A DNA stretch of 64,000 bases from Rattus norvegicus (taxonomy: Eukaryota; Chordata; Mammalia; Rodentia; Muridae), in contig NC_086026.1 of assembly GCF_036323735.1 (NCBI RefSeq), positions 86,385,359 to 86,449,358 of the forward strand, written 5' to 3'. The first letter of the stretch is position 1. The number at the start of each line of letters is the position of its first letter. A program made the translations under genes and the position numbers. The notes beneath the pieces were generated by a model that saw only the letters and a program-made list of their open reading frames with translations, did no database searches and was not told the origin of the DNA. This document shows positions 10,554 to 22,260 of this stretch, piece by piece.

Positions 10554-12541
10554 TGTGTCTAAGGCTATGGTTAAAATGGCTATCCACATCAAACAATACA
10601 TGTGAGGAAACCAGTCAGATTTGCTCTACTCCTACACAAACTTGAGTTGACTTCAGTTTTTATACTCAGGAATGGTATAGCTGACAGAAAGTGACAGGTG
10701 ACCACAGAGCTGGCTATCTCTAGCAAGTAAGCAGTCCTAAAACATATTTACCTTCCTTCCTTAATGTGGACCACAAAATGTGTTGCCTGAGACATCACTC
10801 ACATTCGAAATTCTACAAATTCCACTAAAATAACACTATAAAAATAAGTATTCAAATTTTTAGTGTGCTCTGTTTGCATGTCAAACTAATATGCCCTCTC
10901 TCAAGCTCTTGGTTTAGAATGAATACATTTAAAGACAGCTAAATATCACAGAATTGAACAGTTACTTTCATAGATTTGTCTTCATTAGCTTTTTAATAGA
11001 TCACTGAAAATCCTAACAGGACCACAAAACCCGATATTCTCTATCTTAGGATTTACACCAGTCAAGAAACGCTCTCCATTAACTCTTCTAATGATTGCTT
11101 TGCCTTGTTCAATAATAAGTCAAATCCCTTACTGAATACATGGGCAATTTCATCTGAACTAGTGAACTCCTTACTCATTTCTGAAGGCCTTCATGTGCTG
11201 TTTCTTCTTGTAATACAGCAAGGTCTATGTCAAAGGAGCACCGGTTTCCAGAGAAAAATAATATCTCGAATGTTCACATAATAAATAAAATTCAAATAAA
11301 ATAAAATTTATGACTTAAAATAGGTTAAACTGTCCTATAGCAACCCCATATGTAATTTTTTTCCAGATGAGAAAAGAGCATGCTATCAACTAAGAGTTCA
11401 ATTACTTTTATTTTGATTGACTACAATTAATTGGTTAGTTTAATTCTGATCCTTGGCGATAGAAACAGATAATAGTTTCTTCATCTCGATCCTATAATCT
11501 TCTTGATATAGAAATTAAATGGATATATGGATTGTAATGTGAGAAGGGACGCATTTAAAAAAACATTTCCTACTGTAACTATTCCAACATTGACATTTAA
11601 AGCTGTTCAGTGGAGTCGGACTTCATGCAGAAGGGACCGGATGACTTGCATATTCTACTCTGACTCTGAGACCAGCTGCTCAGAACAGCTGTTAACAGGA
11701 GCTTTTAAAAGGCTCATTTCTGACAGATTTCTGTTGCTTTTCCACTTGGAATTGAAAATGTACGAAAGAAGACTCAGACTTTAAATGGCAACTGAATAAA
11801 TGTCAAAGATCAGTATGGGAAGTCGGAGGACTCCGAATTTTTGTTAGTAGTCTGCATTATGTTTCACCCGAGGGGGCCTTAGAACTCCTTTGGGGAAGAA
11901 CTCATCTCACCCTTTAAGCAGAGATATACCAGACAAGCAAAAAAAAAATCATTAAAAAGTAAAGTGAATTTAAACCGTAGCAAAAATTTCTGTGCCATTC
12001 AGATCTACAGAAGGAGATATTGGGTAAGATTATATCAGCCTTATTTCTTAGTGGTCCTGTGATATTAAAACTGGTGAAATCTCACAAACTTTCCTATTTT
12101 CTAATGTAACTAGGTATCTTCGAAAATGGATAAAGTGAACCATATACAGTGTACACTAATATTTCAGACAATTATAATAAATATTTATGGAAGGAAGAAA
12201 ATTCACTGACTAGAATATATAACTGGAGAGTGAATTTTCCAATAGCCTTGAATGATTTAATGTAAGCAACAAGCCAAAGGTAAGCAGTATTTCAAGTGCA
12301 TCCAACAACACCTGGTAAGTCCTCTCCACTCAAAGCACTGCCCAGGAGTGCTGCTGCTGCCTAGAGACTCTATTGAATAGCAAAGAACAAAAGAACTGTG
12401 AAAGGTAATTGAAGAGCTTGAGCTTACTGTGGGAGAGAAGAGTTAGAATGTGTTCCCGAATTAGATGAATCAGCCAGAACAACAGTGAAGACTTGAAGGG
12501 CTACAGCCAAATTTCTAGTGTCCATTTCAATGCAATAAAAT
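10554..12541. other. Unassigned intergenic DNA
   Basis: No gene recognised. The 85-aa ORF at 11527-11784 (plus) is somewhat cysteine-rich but has no motif, no Kozak-type support and no neighbours, so it is not called. Confidence 0.45.
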
Positions 12542-12549
12542 AAGAAGTC

Positions 12550-12646
12550 GGGGTTGGGGATTTAGCTCAGTGGTAGAGCGCTTGCCTACCAAGCACAAGG
12601 CCCTTGGTTCGGTCCCCAGGTCCGAAAAAAAGAAAAAAAAAAGAAG
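12550..12646 (+). mobile_element. ID SINE, plus orientation, variant
   Basis: The only plus-strand ID in the window. The body runs from 'ggggttggggattt' through the A box ('agctcagtggtagagcg') and B box region ('ggttcggtccccagg') to an A-rich tail of A/G runs at about 12625-12646. A 9-bp direct repeat, aagaagtcg, is found at 12542-12550 and 12647-12655. It differs from the other ID copies at several internal positions ('ctaccaagcacaaggcccttgg'). Confidence 0.95.
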
Positions 12647-12655
12647 AAGAAGTCG

Positions 12656-14109
12656 TCAAACATTCATTATATATCAAGAACTCTGACATGTCCTCACAAA
12701 GAGGGAAGAAAGACAGCAAGATTTAAATCGATATGATAAAAATACAGGAAACTAACACATGTAAAGGGGGATGCTGCTTTCTTCAAAACTATAAGCACAT
12801 TTTAGTTAAGACCTTACATAACAGCTGAGATTTGGTAAGAATTGAGATCAGGTGCTCCAAGGAGGTTGAGCTAGTTCTCAGGGTATAGATGTGTAACTGG
12901 AAAGTGATTCAATACTTTCTGTTGCTTTCAGAATGATCTATGATGACCTCATGATCCTTTTGTAGTGAGCATTGGCTTGAATGCTTATCTCGGTCTCCTA
13001 GGTGCTTGGGAGGACAGGCATGTACTTTTCTTGCCAGCTGAATGCATAGTTAAATGGCCAGGCGTGGCATAAATGAAGAGTTGCAATGGTAGTTTGGAGT
13101 TGCATTGTTGGTTTAAACTTATTTAAGGAAAGACAAAATGAGAACTGATAGGTGAAACATAATGAAACCAAACATACCTAGGTTTCTCCAACTCACAAGG
13201 ACCAAAGGGTCCCCTTAGTGTCCAAACTCAACTTAGGTCTCTGCCACCTCTTCTTAGAATAACTTTTGGATTTTTTTTTAACCAGGTGATCTAAGCATTC
13301 AAAAACCAAAAGGGCATGTCATGCTTTTTACATCATGTCCCTGTGGGTCGTCTAGTGGGACTGAGTGGGAGAGCGCAAATTCTCTGGTCCCGCAGTGCTT
13401 TAAAGGTCTCCTGCTCTGCACACAGAAGATAAGAATCCCCAGACATGAGTCACAAATGGATGAAAGATGTGTGGGCCGATATATTACCCTGGTAACAATG
13501 CCCTTAGTAATAACTGGTGCGTTGTACAGATTGAGAAAGAATGTGGGATATGAAGACAAATGCAACAACATTTTCAGCAGAATCTAACTGTGTCACTCAT
13601 CCACACGGCACATTGAATGCATGGCTTTCTCTCTCTCCTCAAGGTAGAGTATTTGAGGTACCTAGATAGACAATTCAATGATTTGGTCTAAATCATTTGG
13701 AAAGAAAATGTTGAAAGAAAACCTACGTTGAAACTAACATGAAAACTTGATAAAAAACAAAAATAGTGAAAAGGTGAAGAAAATAGACCTGAAGGAGGAT
13801 AACAGACACAATTGGGAGTTTTAAGTGTAAAGGAGAAGGTAAGGGATTCAGAGAGCAGAGAGGACTCTAGGATGGGCTTTCTGTCTTCACTATGTGATGT
13901 CCTCTCTGTTGACTATGAAAGGAATGATGATACCTTGATTTCCAGGATGGGGAAATATTGCAAAATTGGAATTTGGCTGAAAGTCAAAGGCTAAAAACAT
14001 AGTATTTAGCTTTCCTGTCAGATGTCCTCGGAGGTTGACTATATAGAAAGATCATAAAAGAACAAAAGACACATTACAGAAAAGCAATCCACTAACACTT
14101 TAAAAAGCT
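12656..14109. other. Unassigned intergenic DNA
   Basis: No gene. A weak B1-like stretch may be present around 12950-13080 ('aggtgcttgggaggacaggcatgta'), but it is too diverged to assert. Opposing 88-90-aa ORFs at 13299-13587 overlap each other and show no motif. Confidence 0.4.
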
Positions 14110-14138
14110 CACAATCAATGATTTTTTTTATTAACTTG

Positions 14139-14838
14139 AGTATTTCTTATATACATTTCAAGTGTTATTCCCTTTCCCGGTTTCCGGGCAAACATCCCCC
14201 TCCCCCCTCCCCTTCCTTATGGGTGTTCCCCTCCCAACCCTCCCCCTATTGCCGCCCTCCCCCCTTAGTCTAGTTCACTGGGGGTTCAGTCTTAGCAGGA
14301 CCCAGGGCTTCCCCTTCCACTGGTGCTCTTACTAGGATATTCATTGCTACCTATGGGGTCAGAGTCCAGGGTCAGTCCATGTATAGTATTTAGGTAGTGG
14401 CTTAGTCCCTGGAAGCTCTGGTTGCTTGGCATTGTTGTACTTTTGGGGTCTTGAGCCCCTTCAAGCTCTTCCAGTTCTTTCTCTGATTCCTTCAACGGGG
14501 GACCTATTCTCAGTTCAGTGCTTTGCTGCTGGCATTCGCCTCTGTATTTGCTGTATTCTGGCTGTGTCTCTCAGGAGCGATCTACATCCGGCTCCTGTCG
14601 GTCTGCACTTCTTTGCTTCATCCATCTTGTCTAATTGGGTGGCTGTATATGTATGGGCCACATGTGGGGCAGGCTCTGAATGGGTGTTCCTTCAGTCTCT
14701 GTTTTAATCTTTGCCTCTCCCTTCCCTGCCAAGGGTATTCTTTTTCCTCATTTAAAGAAGGAGTGAAGCATTCACATTTTGATCATCCGTCTTGAGTTTC
14801 GTTTGTTCTAGGGATCTAGGGTAATTCAAGCATTTGGG
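14139..14838 (-). other. L1-1 3' UTR
   Basis: Between the ORF2 stop and the short A-rich tail. It contains the conserved murid L1 3' UTR segments also seen in L1-2 (40459-41160) and L1-3 (44290-45005), including the G-rich polypurine zone (C-rich on the plus strand around 14180-14272). Short ORFs here (14292-14795) are UTR noise. Confidence 0.9.
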
Positions 14839-17800
14839 CTAATAGCCACTTATCAATGAGTGCATACCATGTATGTCTTTCTGTGATTGGGTTAGCTCAC
14901 TCAGGATGATATTTTCCAGTTCCAACCATTTGCCTACAAATTTCATAAACTCGTTGTTTTTGATAGCTGAGTAATATTCCATTGTGTAGATGTACCACAT
15001 TTTCTGTATCCATTCCTCTGTTGAAGGGCATCTGGGTTCTTTCCATTTTCTGGCTATTATAAATAAGGCTGCGATGAACATAGTGGAGCACGTGTCTCTT
15101 TTATATGTTGAGGCATCTTTTGGGTATATGCCCAAGAGAGGTATAGCTGGATCCTCAGGCAGTTCAATGTCCAATTTTCTGAGGAACCTCCAGACTGATT
15201 TCCAGAATGGTTTTACCAGTCTGCAATCCCACCAACAATGGAGGAGTGTTCCTCTTTCTCCACATCCTCGCCAGCATCTGCTGTCACCTGAGTTTTTGAT
15301 CTTAGCCATTCTCACTGGTGTGAGGTGAAATCTCAGGGTTGTTTTGATTTGCATTTCCCTTATGACTAAAGATGTTGAACATTTCTTTAGGTGTTTCTCA
15401 GCCATTCGGCATTCCTCAGCTGTGAATTCTTTGTTTAGCTCTGAACCCCATTTTTTAATAGGGTTATTTGTTTCCCTGCGGTCTAACTTCTTGAGTTCTT
15501 TGTATATTTTGGATATAAGGCCTCTATCTGTTGTAGGATTGGTAAAGATCTTTTCCCAATCTGTTGGTTGCCGTTTTGTCCTAACCACAGTGTCCTTTGC
15601 CTTACAGAAGCTTTGCAGTTTTATGAGATCCCATTTGTCGATTCTTGATCTTAGAGCATAAGCCATTGGTGTTTTGTTCAGGAAATTTTTTCCAGTGCCC
15701 ATGTGTTCCAGATGCTTCCCTAGTTTTTCTTCTATTAGTTTGAGTGTGTCTGGTTTGATGTGGAGGTCCTTGATCCACTTGGACTTAAGCTTTGTACAGG
15801 GTGATAAGGATGGATCAATCTGCATTCTTCTACATGTTGCCCTCCAGTTGAACCAGCACCATTTGCTGAAAATGCTATCTTTTTTCCATTGGATGGTTTT
15901 GGCTCCTTTGTCAAAAATCAAGTGACCATAGGTGTGTGGGTTCATTTCTGGGTCTTCAATTCTATTCCATTGGTCTATCTGTCTGTCTCTGTACCAATAC
16001 CATGCAGTTTTTATCACTATTGCTCTGTAATACTGCTTGAGTTCAGGGATAGTGATTCCCCCTGAAGTCATTTTATTGTTGAGGATAGCTTTAGCTATCC
16101 TGGGTTTTTTTGTTATTCCAGATGAATTTGCAAATTGTTCTGTCTAACTCTTTGAAGAAATGGATTGGTATTTTGATGGGGATTGCATTGAATCTGTAGA
16201 TTGCTTTTGGTAAAATGGCCATTTTTACTATATTAATCCTGCCAATCCATGAGCATGGGAGATCTTTCCATCTTCTGAGGTCTTCTTCAATTTCTTTCCT
16301 CAGTGTCTTGAAGTTCTTATTGTACAGATCTTTTACTTGCTTGGTTAAAGTCACACCGAGGTACTTTATATTATTTGGGTCTATTATGAAGGGTGTTGTT
16401 TCCCTAATTTCTCTCTCGGGTTGTTTCTCTTTTATAGAGGAAGGCAACTGATTTATTTGAGTTAATTTTATACCCAGCCACTTTGCTGAAGTTGTTTATC
16501 AGCTTTAGTATTTCACTGGTGGAACTTTTGGGATCACTTAAATATACTATCATGTCATCTGCAAATAGTGATATTTTGACCTCTTCTTTTCCGATCTGTA
16601 TCCCCTTGATCTCCTTTTGTTGTCTGATTGCTCTGGCTAGAACTTCAAGAACTATATTGAATAAGTAGGGAGAGAGTGGGCAGCCTTGTCTAGTCCCTGA
16701 TTTTAGTGGGATTGCTTCAAGTTTCTCTCCATTTAGTTTAATGTTAGCAACTGGTTTGCTGTATATGGCTTTTACTATGTTTAGGTATGGGCCTTGAATT
16801 CCTATTCTTTCCAGGACTTTTATCATGAAGGGGTGTTGAATTTTGTCAAATGCTTTCTCAGCATCTAATGAAATGATCACGTGGTTTTGTTCTTTCAGTT
16901 TGTTTATAGAATTGATCACGTTGATGGTTTTCCGTATATGAAACCATCCCTGCATGCCTGGGATGAAGCCTACTTGATCATGGTGGATGATTGTTTTGAT
17001 GTGCTCTTGGATTCGGTTTGCCAGAATTTTATTGAGTATTTTTGCGTCGATATTCATAAGGGAAATTGGTCTGAAGTTCTCTTTCTTTGTTCTGTCTTTG
17101 TGTGGTTTAGGTATAAGAGTAATTGTGGCTTCGTAGAAGGAATTCGGTAGTGCTCCATCTGTTTCAATTTTGTGGAATAGTTTGGATAATATTGGTATGA
17201 GGTCTTCTATGAAGGTTTGATAGAATTCTGCACTAAACCCGTCTGGACCTGGACTCTTTTTGGTTGGGAGACCTTTAATGACTGCTTCTATTTCCTTAGG
17301 AGTTATGGGGTTGTTTAACTGGTTTATCTGTTCCTGATTTAACTTCGATACCTGGTATCTGTCTAGGAAATTGTCCATTTCCTGAAGATTTTCAAGTTTT
17401 GTTGAATATAGGTTTTTATAGTAAGATCTGATGATTTTTTGAATTTCCTCTGAATCTGTAGTTATGTCTCCCTTTTCATTTCTGATTTTGTTAATTTGGA
17501 CGCACTCTCTGTGTCCTCTCGTTAGTCTGGCTAAGGGTTTATCTATCTTGTTGATTTTCTCAAAGAACCAACTTTTGGTTCTGTTGATTCTTTCTATGGT
17601 CCTTTTTGTTTCTACTTGGTTGATTTCAGCTCTGAGTTTGATTATTTCCTGCCTTCTACTCCTCCTGGGTTTATTTGCTTCTTTTCGTTCTAGAGCTTTT
17701 AGGTGTGCTGTCAAGTTGCTGACATATGCTCTTTCCTGTTTCTTTCTGCAGGCACTCAGCGCTATGAGTTTTCCTCTTAGCACAGCTTTCATTGTGTCCC

Positions 17801-18664
17801 ATAAGTTGGGTATGTTGTATCTTCATTTTCATTAAATTCTAAAAAGTTTTTAATTTCTTTCTTTATTTCTTCCTTGACCAGGTTATCATTGAGTAGAGCA
17901 TTGTTCAATTTCCACGTATATGTGGGCATTCTTCCCTTATTGTTATTGAAGACCAGTTTTAGGCCGTGGTGGTCCGATAGCACGCATGGGATTATTTCTA
18001 TCTTTCTGTACCTGTTGAGGCCCGTTTTTTGACCAATTATATGGTCAATTTTGGAGAAAGTACCATGAGGAGCTGAGAAGAAGGTATATCCTTTTGCTTT
18101 AGGATAGAATGTTCTATAAATATCCGTTAAGTCCATTTGGCTCATGACTTCTCTTAGTCTGTCGACATCACTGTTTAATTTCTGTTTCCATGATCTGTCC
18201 ATTGATGAGAGTGGGGTGTTGAAATCTCCCACTATTATTGTGTGAGGTGCAATGTGTGTTTTGAGCTTTAGTAAGGTTTCTTTTACGTATGTAGGTGCCC
18301 TTGTATTTGCGGCATAGATATTTAGGATTGAGAGTTCATCTTGGTGGATTTTTCCTTTGATGAATATGAAGTGTCCTTCCTTATCTTTTTTGATGACTTT
18401 TAGTTGGAAATTGATTTTATTTGATATTAGAATGGCTACTCCAGCTTGCTTCTTCTGACCATTTGCTTGGAAAGTTGTTTTCCAGCCTTTCACTCTGAGG
18501 TAGTGTCTGTCTTTGTCTCTGAGGTGTGTTTCCTGTAGGCAGCAGAATGCAGGGTCCTCGTTGCGTATCCAGTTTGTTAATCTATGTCTTTTTATTGGGG
18601 AGTTGAGGCCATTGATATTGAGAGATATTAAGGAATAGTGATTATTGCTTCCCGTTATATTCAT
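14839..18664 (-). pseudogene. L1-1 ORF2 (endonuclease / reverse transcriptase), three frame breaks
   Basis: ORF2p makes the target nick and copies L1 RNA at it. Piece 1, 18664-17789 (291 aa), is a complete AP-like endonuclease with NINGLN, QETH, GDFNT and SDHHGL motifs, but the YAPN motif of L1-2 reads YAAN here. Piece 2, 17792-16404 (462 aa), holds reverse transcriptase motifs, including SLDAEKAFDK, GTRQGCPLSP and FADDMIVY. Piece 3, 16447-16091 (118 aa), and piece 4, 16071-14839 (410 aa), hold the thumb and the C-terminal cysteine region (C-x3-C-x8-C-x3-C type spacing with an H). Break 1 at 17789-17792 is the same ATGA overlap as in L1-2. Break 2, near 16433, is a 2-bp loss relative to L1-2. 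Break 3, in the T-run 16105-16111, has one extra base (7 versus 6). Breaks 2 and 3 are private, so this copy is dead for autonomous ORF2p. Confidence 0.95.
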
Positions 18665-18723
18665 ATTTGGATGTGAGGTTATGTTTGTGTGCTTTCATTC
18701 TCTTTGTTTTGTTGCCAAGACGA

Positions 18724-19932
18724 TTAGTTTCTTGCTTCTTCTAGGGTATAGCTTGCCTCCGTATGTTGGGCTTTACCATTTATTATCCTTTGTAGTGCTG
18801 GATTTGTAGAAAGATATTGTGTAAATTCGGTTTTGTCATGGAATATCTTGGTTTCTCCATCAATGTTAATTGAGAGTTTTGCTGGATACAGTAACCTGGG
18901 CTGGCATTTGTGTTCTCTTAGGGTCTGTATGACATCAGTCCAGGATCTTCTGGCCTTCATAGTTTCTGGCGAGAAGTCTGGTGTGATTCTGATAGGTCTC
19001 CCTTTATATGTTACTTGACCTTTTTCCCTTACTGCTTTTAATATTCTTTCTTTATTTTGTGCGTTTGGTGTTTTGACAATTATGTGACGGGAGGTGTTTC
19101 TTTTCTGGTCCAATCTATTTGGAGTTCTGTAGGCTTCTTGTATGTCTATGGGTATCTCTTTTTTTAGGTTAGGGAAGTTTTCTTCTATGATTTTGTTGTA
19201 GATATTTACTGGTCCTTTGAGCTGGGAGTCTTCACTCTCTTCTATACCTATTATCCTTAGGTTTGATCTTCTCATTGAGTCCTGGAATTCCTGTATGTTT
19301 TGGACCAGTAGCTTTATCCGCTTTACATTATCTTTGACAGTTGAGTCAATGATTTCTATGGAATCTTCTGCTCCTGAGATTCTCTCTTCCATCTCTTGTA
19401 TTCTGTTGGTGAAGCTTGTATCTACAGCTCCTTGTCTCTTCTTTTGGTTTTCTATATCCAGGGTTGTTTCCATGTGTTCTTTCTTGATTGCTTCTATTTC
19501 CATTTTTAATTCCTTCAACTGTTTGATTGTGTTTTCCTGGAATTCTTTCAGGGATTTTTGTGTCTCCTCTCTATGGGCTTCTACTTGTTTATTTATGTTT
19601 TCCTGGAATTCTTTCAGGGATTTTTGTGTCTTCTCTCTATGGGCTTCTACTTGTTTATTTATGTTTTCCTGGAATTCTTTCAGGGATTTTTGCGATTCTT
19701 TCAGGCATTTTTGCGATTCCTCTCTGTAGGCTTCTACTTGTTCTCTAAGGGAGTTCTTCACGTCTTTCTTGAAGTCCTCCAGCATCATGATCAAAAATGA
19801 TTTTGAAACTAGATCTTGCTTTTCTGGTGTGTTTGGATATTCCATGTTTGTTTTGATGGGAGAATTGGGCTCCGATGGTGCCATGTAGTCTTGGTTTCTG
19901 TTGCTTGGGTTCCTGCGCTTGCCTCTCGCCAT
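18724..19932 (-). CDS. L1-1 ORF1p, long coiled-coil variant (402 aa)
   Basis: Open frame for the L1 RNA-binding/chaperone protein, which trimerises through an N-terminal coiled coil and packages L1 RNA in the cytoplasm. The start gives an MARGKRR N-terminus, identical to the L1-2 ORF1. Order: basic N-terminal tail (1-45), coiled coil (about 45-190), RRM-like domain beginning near SNLRIIGIEES, then the C-terminal domain (RPIRITPDFSPETMKARRSW). It is 45 aa longer than the 357-aa copy in L1-2 because the coiled coil carries extra 22-residue cassettes (66-bp DNA repeats at 19531-19596, 19597-19662 and, diverged, 19663-19728). No stop or frameshift seen. It is the usual length class for murid ORF1p with a length-variable region. 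Host function: none; this is a transposon protein. Confidence 0.95.
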   Translation of the reverse strand: MARGKRRNPSNRNQDYMAPSEPNSPIKTNMEYPNTPEKQDLVSKSFLIMMLEDFKKDVKNSLREQVEAYREESQKCLKESQKSLKEFQENINKQVEAHREKTQKSLKEFQENINKQVEAHREETQKSLKEFQENTIKQLKELKMEIEAIKKEHMETTLDIENQKKRQGAVDTSFTNRIQEMEERISGAEDSIEIIDSTVKDNVKRIKLLVQNIQEFQDSMRRSNLRIIGIEESEDSQLKGPVNIYNKIIEENFPNLKKEIPIDIQEAYRTPNRLDQKRNTSRHIIVKTPNAQNKERILKAVREKGQVTYKGRPIRITPDFSPETMKARRSWTDVIQTLREHKCQPRLLYPAKLSINIDGETKIFHDKTEFTQYLSTNPALQRIINGKAQHTEASYTLEEARN

Positions 19933-20650
19933 CAGATTATCTCTAGTGTTACTTTGTCCTGCTATTTCTGACAGTGGCTAGACTGTCCTATAAGCCTGTG
20001 TGTCAGGAGTGCTGTAGACCTGTTTTCCTCTCTTTCAGTCAGTTATGGGGACAGAGTGTTCTGCTTTCTGGCGTGTAGTTTTTCCTCTCTACAGGTCTTC
20101 AGCTGTTCCTGTGGGCCTGTGTCTTGAGTTCACCAGGCAGCTTTCTTGCAGCAAAAAAGTTGGTCTTACCTGTGGTCCGGAGGCTCAAGTTCGCTCGTGG
20201 GGTGCTGCCCACGGGCTCTCTGCAGCGGCAGCAACCAGGAAGACCTGTGCCGCCGTTTCCGGGAGCTTCAGTGCACCAGGGTTCCAGATGGTCTTTGGCT
20301 TTTTCCTCTGGCGTCCGAGATGTGTGTGCAGAGAGCAGTCTCTTCTGGTTTCCCAGGCTTGTCTGCCTCTCTGAAGGTTCAGCTCTCCCTCCCACGGGAT
20401 TTGGGTGCAGAGAACTGTTTATCCGGTCTGTTCCTTCAGGTTCCGGAGGTGTCTCAGGCAGGGGTCCTGCTGCTCCTGGGCCCTCCCCCACGGGAGCCCA
20501 GAGGCCTTATACAGTTTCCTCTTGGGCCAGGGATGTGGGCAGGGGTGAGCAGTGTTGGTGGTCTCTTCCGCTCTGCAGCCTCAGGAGTGCCCACCTGACC
20601 AGGTGGTTGGGTCGCTCTCTCACAGGGTCTGGGGGCAGAGAGCTGCTGCC
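19933..20650 (-). promoter_or_regulatory. L1-1 5' UTR / internal promoter region
   Basis: GC- and CpG-rich compared with the AT-rich surroundings, homologous to the 5' UTR of L1-2 but with a single copy of the 115-bp block that L1-2 carries twice. It contains a perfect splice-donor consensus, CAG/GTAAG, on the minus strand at about 20164-20171. The several overlapping ORFs on both strands here (for example 20099-20491 and 20124-20681) arise from high GC content and lack family support. Confidence 0.8.
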
Positions 20651-20666
20651 ACAATCAATGATTTTT

Positions 20667-20909
20667 AAAGTGAGATTTTAAAGTGGCTAAATTGTCATTT
20701 TAATGGATATGCTGTTGTAATTATAATTTTATTTTATTTAAAACTAGAAATTAAATACAGAAAAAGTTTTCCTCATTCTTAGTCAAAACATTTCTATTAT
20801 TATTTGTAACACAGTTGGAAGAGAAAATTCTCTGAGGTATGAACCTCTCTCTCTGGAGGTAACACTAAGCTCTCCAAATGCATTTCTTAATTAAAAGCAG
20901 TTTTCTGAT
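20667..20909. other. Short unassigned flank
   Basis: AT-rich flank of L1-1. Nothing recognised. Confidence 0.5.
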
Positions 20910-21112
20910 CTAAGGATGGGTCAACTTTCCGTAAATGGCCAGATAATAACTATTTTAAGATTGTGGGCCATCTAGCTCTCTGCAAATATACATTACTACC
21001 TTTTGAAAAGGAAGGTTATGAGGCAAAAAAAAGTGTCTGTATTTTAATGAAATTTTATTCATAAGACCATGTGGTTAGCTATTTGTGACCCATAGAGTTG
21101 AGTTGCTGACCC
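20910..21112 (+). mobile_element. MER5A-like hAT (Charlie) MITE
   Basis: Left end 'ggatgggtcaactttccgta', then 'aatggccagataataactattttaag' and 'gtgggccat'; right part 'aatgaaattttattcataa' and the inverted terminal sequence 'gagttgctgaccc'. This order matches the non-autonomous hAT family MER5A, an ancient pan-placental repeat. The ends are imperfect inverted repeats. Non-coding. Confidence 0.72.
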
Positions 21113-22120
21113 TTTCTTTGAACTGGAGATTTTTTTCATCTATTTCACTAGTCTTAGCTTTGAGACAGACAGAAAAGCATTCATGTAAGGGTACTTGGCG
21201 TACACCGTTTAATTTATAAGTAGCTTTTCACATTGAGGTCTTCCAAAATTGATTGAAAAAATAGTCTATAATTGTTTTTCTTTCGTTATGGTTCTTAGTT
21301 GTATATTCTAAAACAACTTCATTAAAGCTCATAAATAGACAAATGAGGCTGGATTTTAATGAGAAATAGAAACTTCTTAAAAGAAATCACAAGAGTGCTG
21401 AGAATTTGGGGAAGTGACTGCACTTCTGAGAATCCATCAGCTTACTATTACACTCAAGGCCACCTAGGTATGACACTAATATCTTTCCGAAGTCCATTAT
21501 TGTTCACAGGAAATTTGGAGTTAATAAAGATGAGTCAAAGACCATAGAGACTTAGAAATACATAAGTAGTGGTTGATTCCTGACACTCAAATGTATCTGC
21601 ACCTCTCTGAAGTAGATGACTGAACTTCTCCAACATCAAACAAAAAGGTCTTTGTAAATCAAGACCTGAGATGAACTAATTTCCTACAGTAACTATTAAG
21701 CTCCCAGGAAAATTGTAATGACAGATATCAGCCATGTTTCTTTCACTTGCAAGAGAAATTTCTGGTTGTGTCTGAAATCACTACTAAAAGTATCTTTGAA
21801 AATGTACTCTATGCAAAGCTGGGGAAAACTTTAATGTTTAGTGTTCTAATTCAATCTAATTCTACACATTTCCACACAAGTACACTTGATGTTAGGCCTA
21901 ATAAGTGATAAGAACAATTTCACGATGAATTCACATTTAATTTCAGAATCTTTATTTGTATACACATTTAAGCGATTTCTATTTTTGGAGCTTTACATGA
22001 AACCAGAATGGCTGTAATGAATCACTGTGAAATCATGAGCTTCTCTGTATCCAATGCATGTACAAGATTTAATGTGAGATACTATCCTTGATCTGAGAAC
22101 ATTGAATTATGTGAGTTATT
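21113..22120. other. Unassigned intergenic DNA
   Basis: AT-rich, no coding signal, no repeat recognised. Confidence 0.45.
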
Positions 22121-22124
22121 AGGA

Positions 22125-22260
22125 AAATGACTCTTTACCCTGTACTATGCACTATGTTAGATATATTATATTATGCAATTCATTCATTCTCGCTATATAA
22201 TACTATGTAAAATATGCTCATTCTAAAAAAATTGAGACAAGAAGGGAAGAAAGCAATTCT
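22125..22260 (-). mobile_element. Possible MIR-like fragment
   Basis: Block order 'tactatgcactatgttaga', 'caattcattcattctcgc', 'atactatgta' and 'aaaattgagacaag' resembles the antisense order of a mammalian-wide MIR-type SINE. Highly diverged; tentative. Confidence 0.35.

Larger units (their letters stand above)
14127..20650 (-). mobile_element. L1-1: near full-length LINE-1 (rat L1 type)
   Basis: A 6.5-kb minus-strand L1. In its own 5' to 3' order: GC-rich 5' UTR (20650-19933), ORF1 (19932-18724), inter-ORF spacer, ORF2 in broken pieces (18664-14839), and a 3' UTR with a purine-rich tract that reads as C-rich on the plus strand (about 14180-14272). It ends in a short A-rich tail at 14127-14131. 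A target-site duplication, acaatcaatgattttt, lies at 14111-14126 and 20651-20666 (possibly one more C on the left). It begins about 200 bp further into the 5' UTR than L1-2, so it is slightly 5'-truncated or started at a different site. ORF1 is open. ORF2 has three frame breaks, so it cannot supply ORF2p in the standard way. Confidence 0.97.

Noticed and set aside
11527..11784. 85-aa Cys-containing ORF
   Set aside because: No motif, no neighbours, expected by chance in 64 kb.
15344..17835. Plus-strand ORFs opposite L1-1 ORF2 (for example 105, 112 and 123 aa)
   Set aside because: Antisense shadows of ORF2; identical shadows occur opposite L1-2.
19527..19748. CRISPR-like regularly spaced repeats
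   Set aside because: The 66-bp units are direct tandem, in frame with ORF1 coiled coil, with no unique spacers, and the genome is a vertebrate.
20099..20681. Overlapping 130-185-aa ORFs on both strands
   Set aside because: They lie in the GC-rich L1-1 5' UTR; same shadows appear at 34503-35386 in L1-2. Not independent genes.
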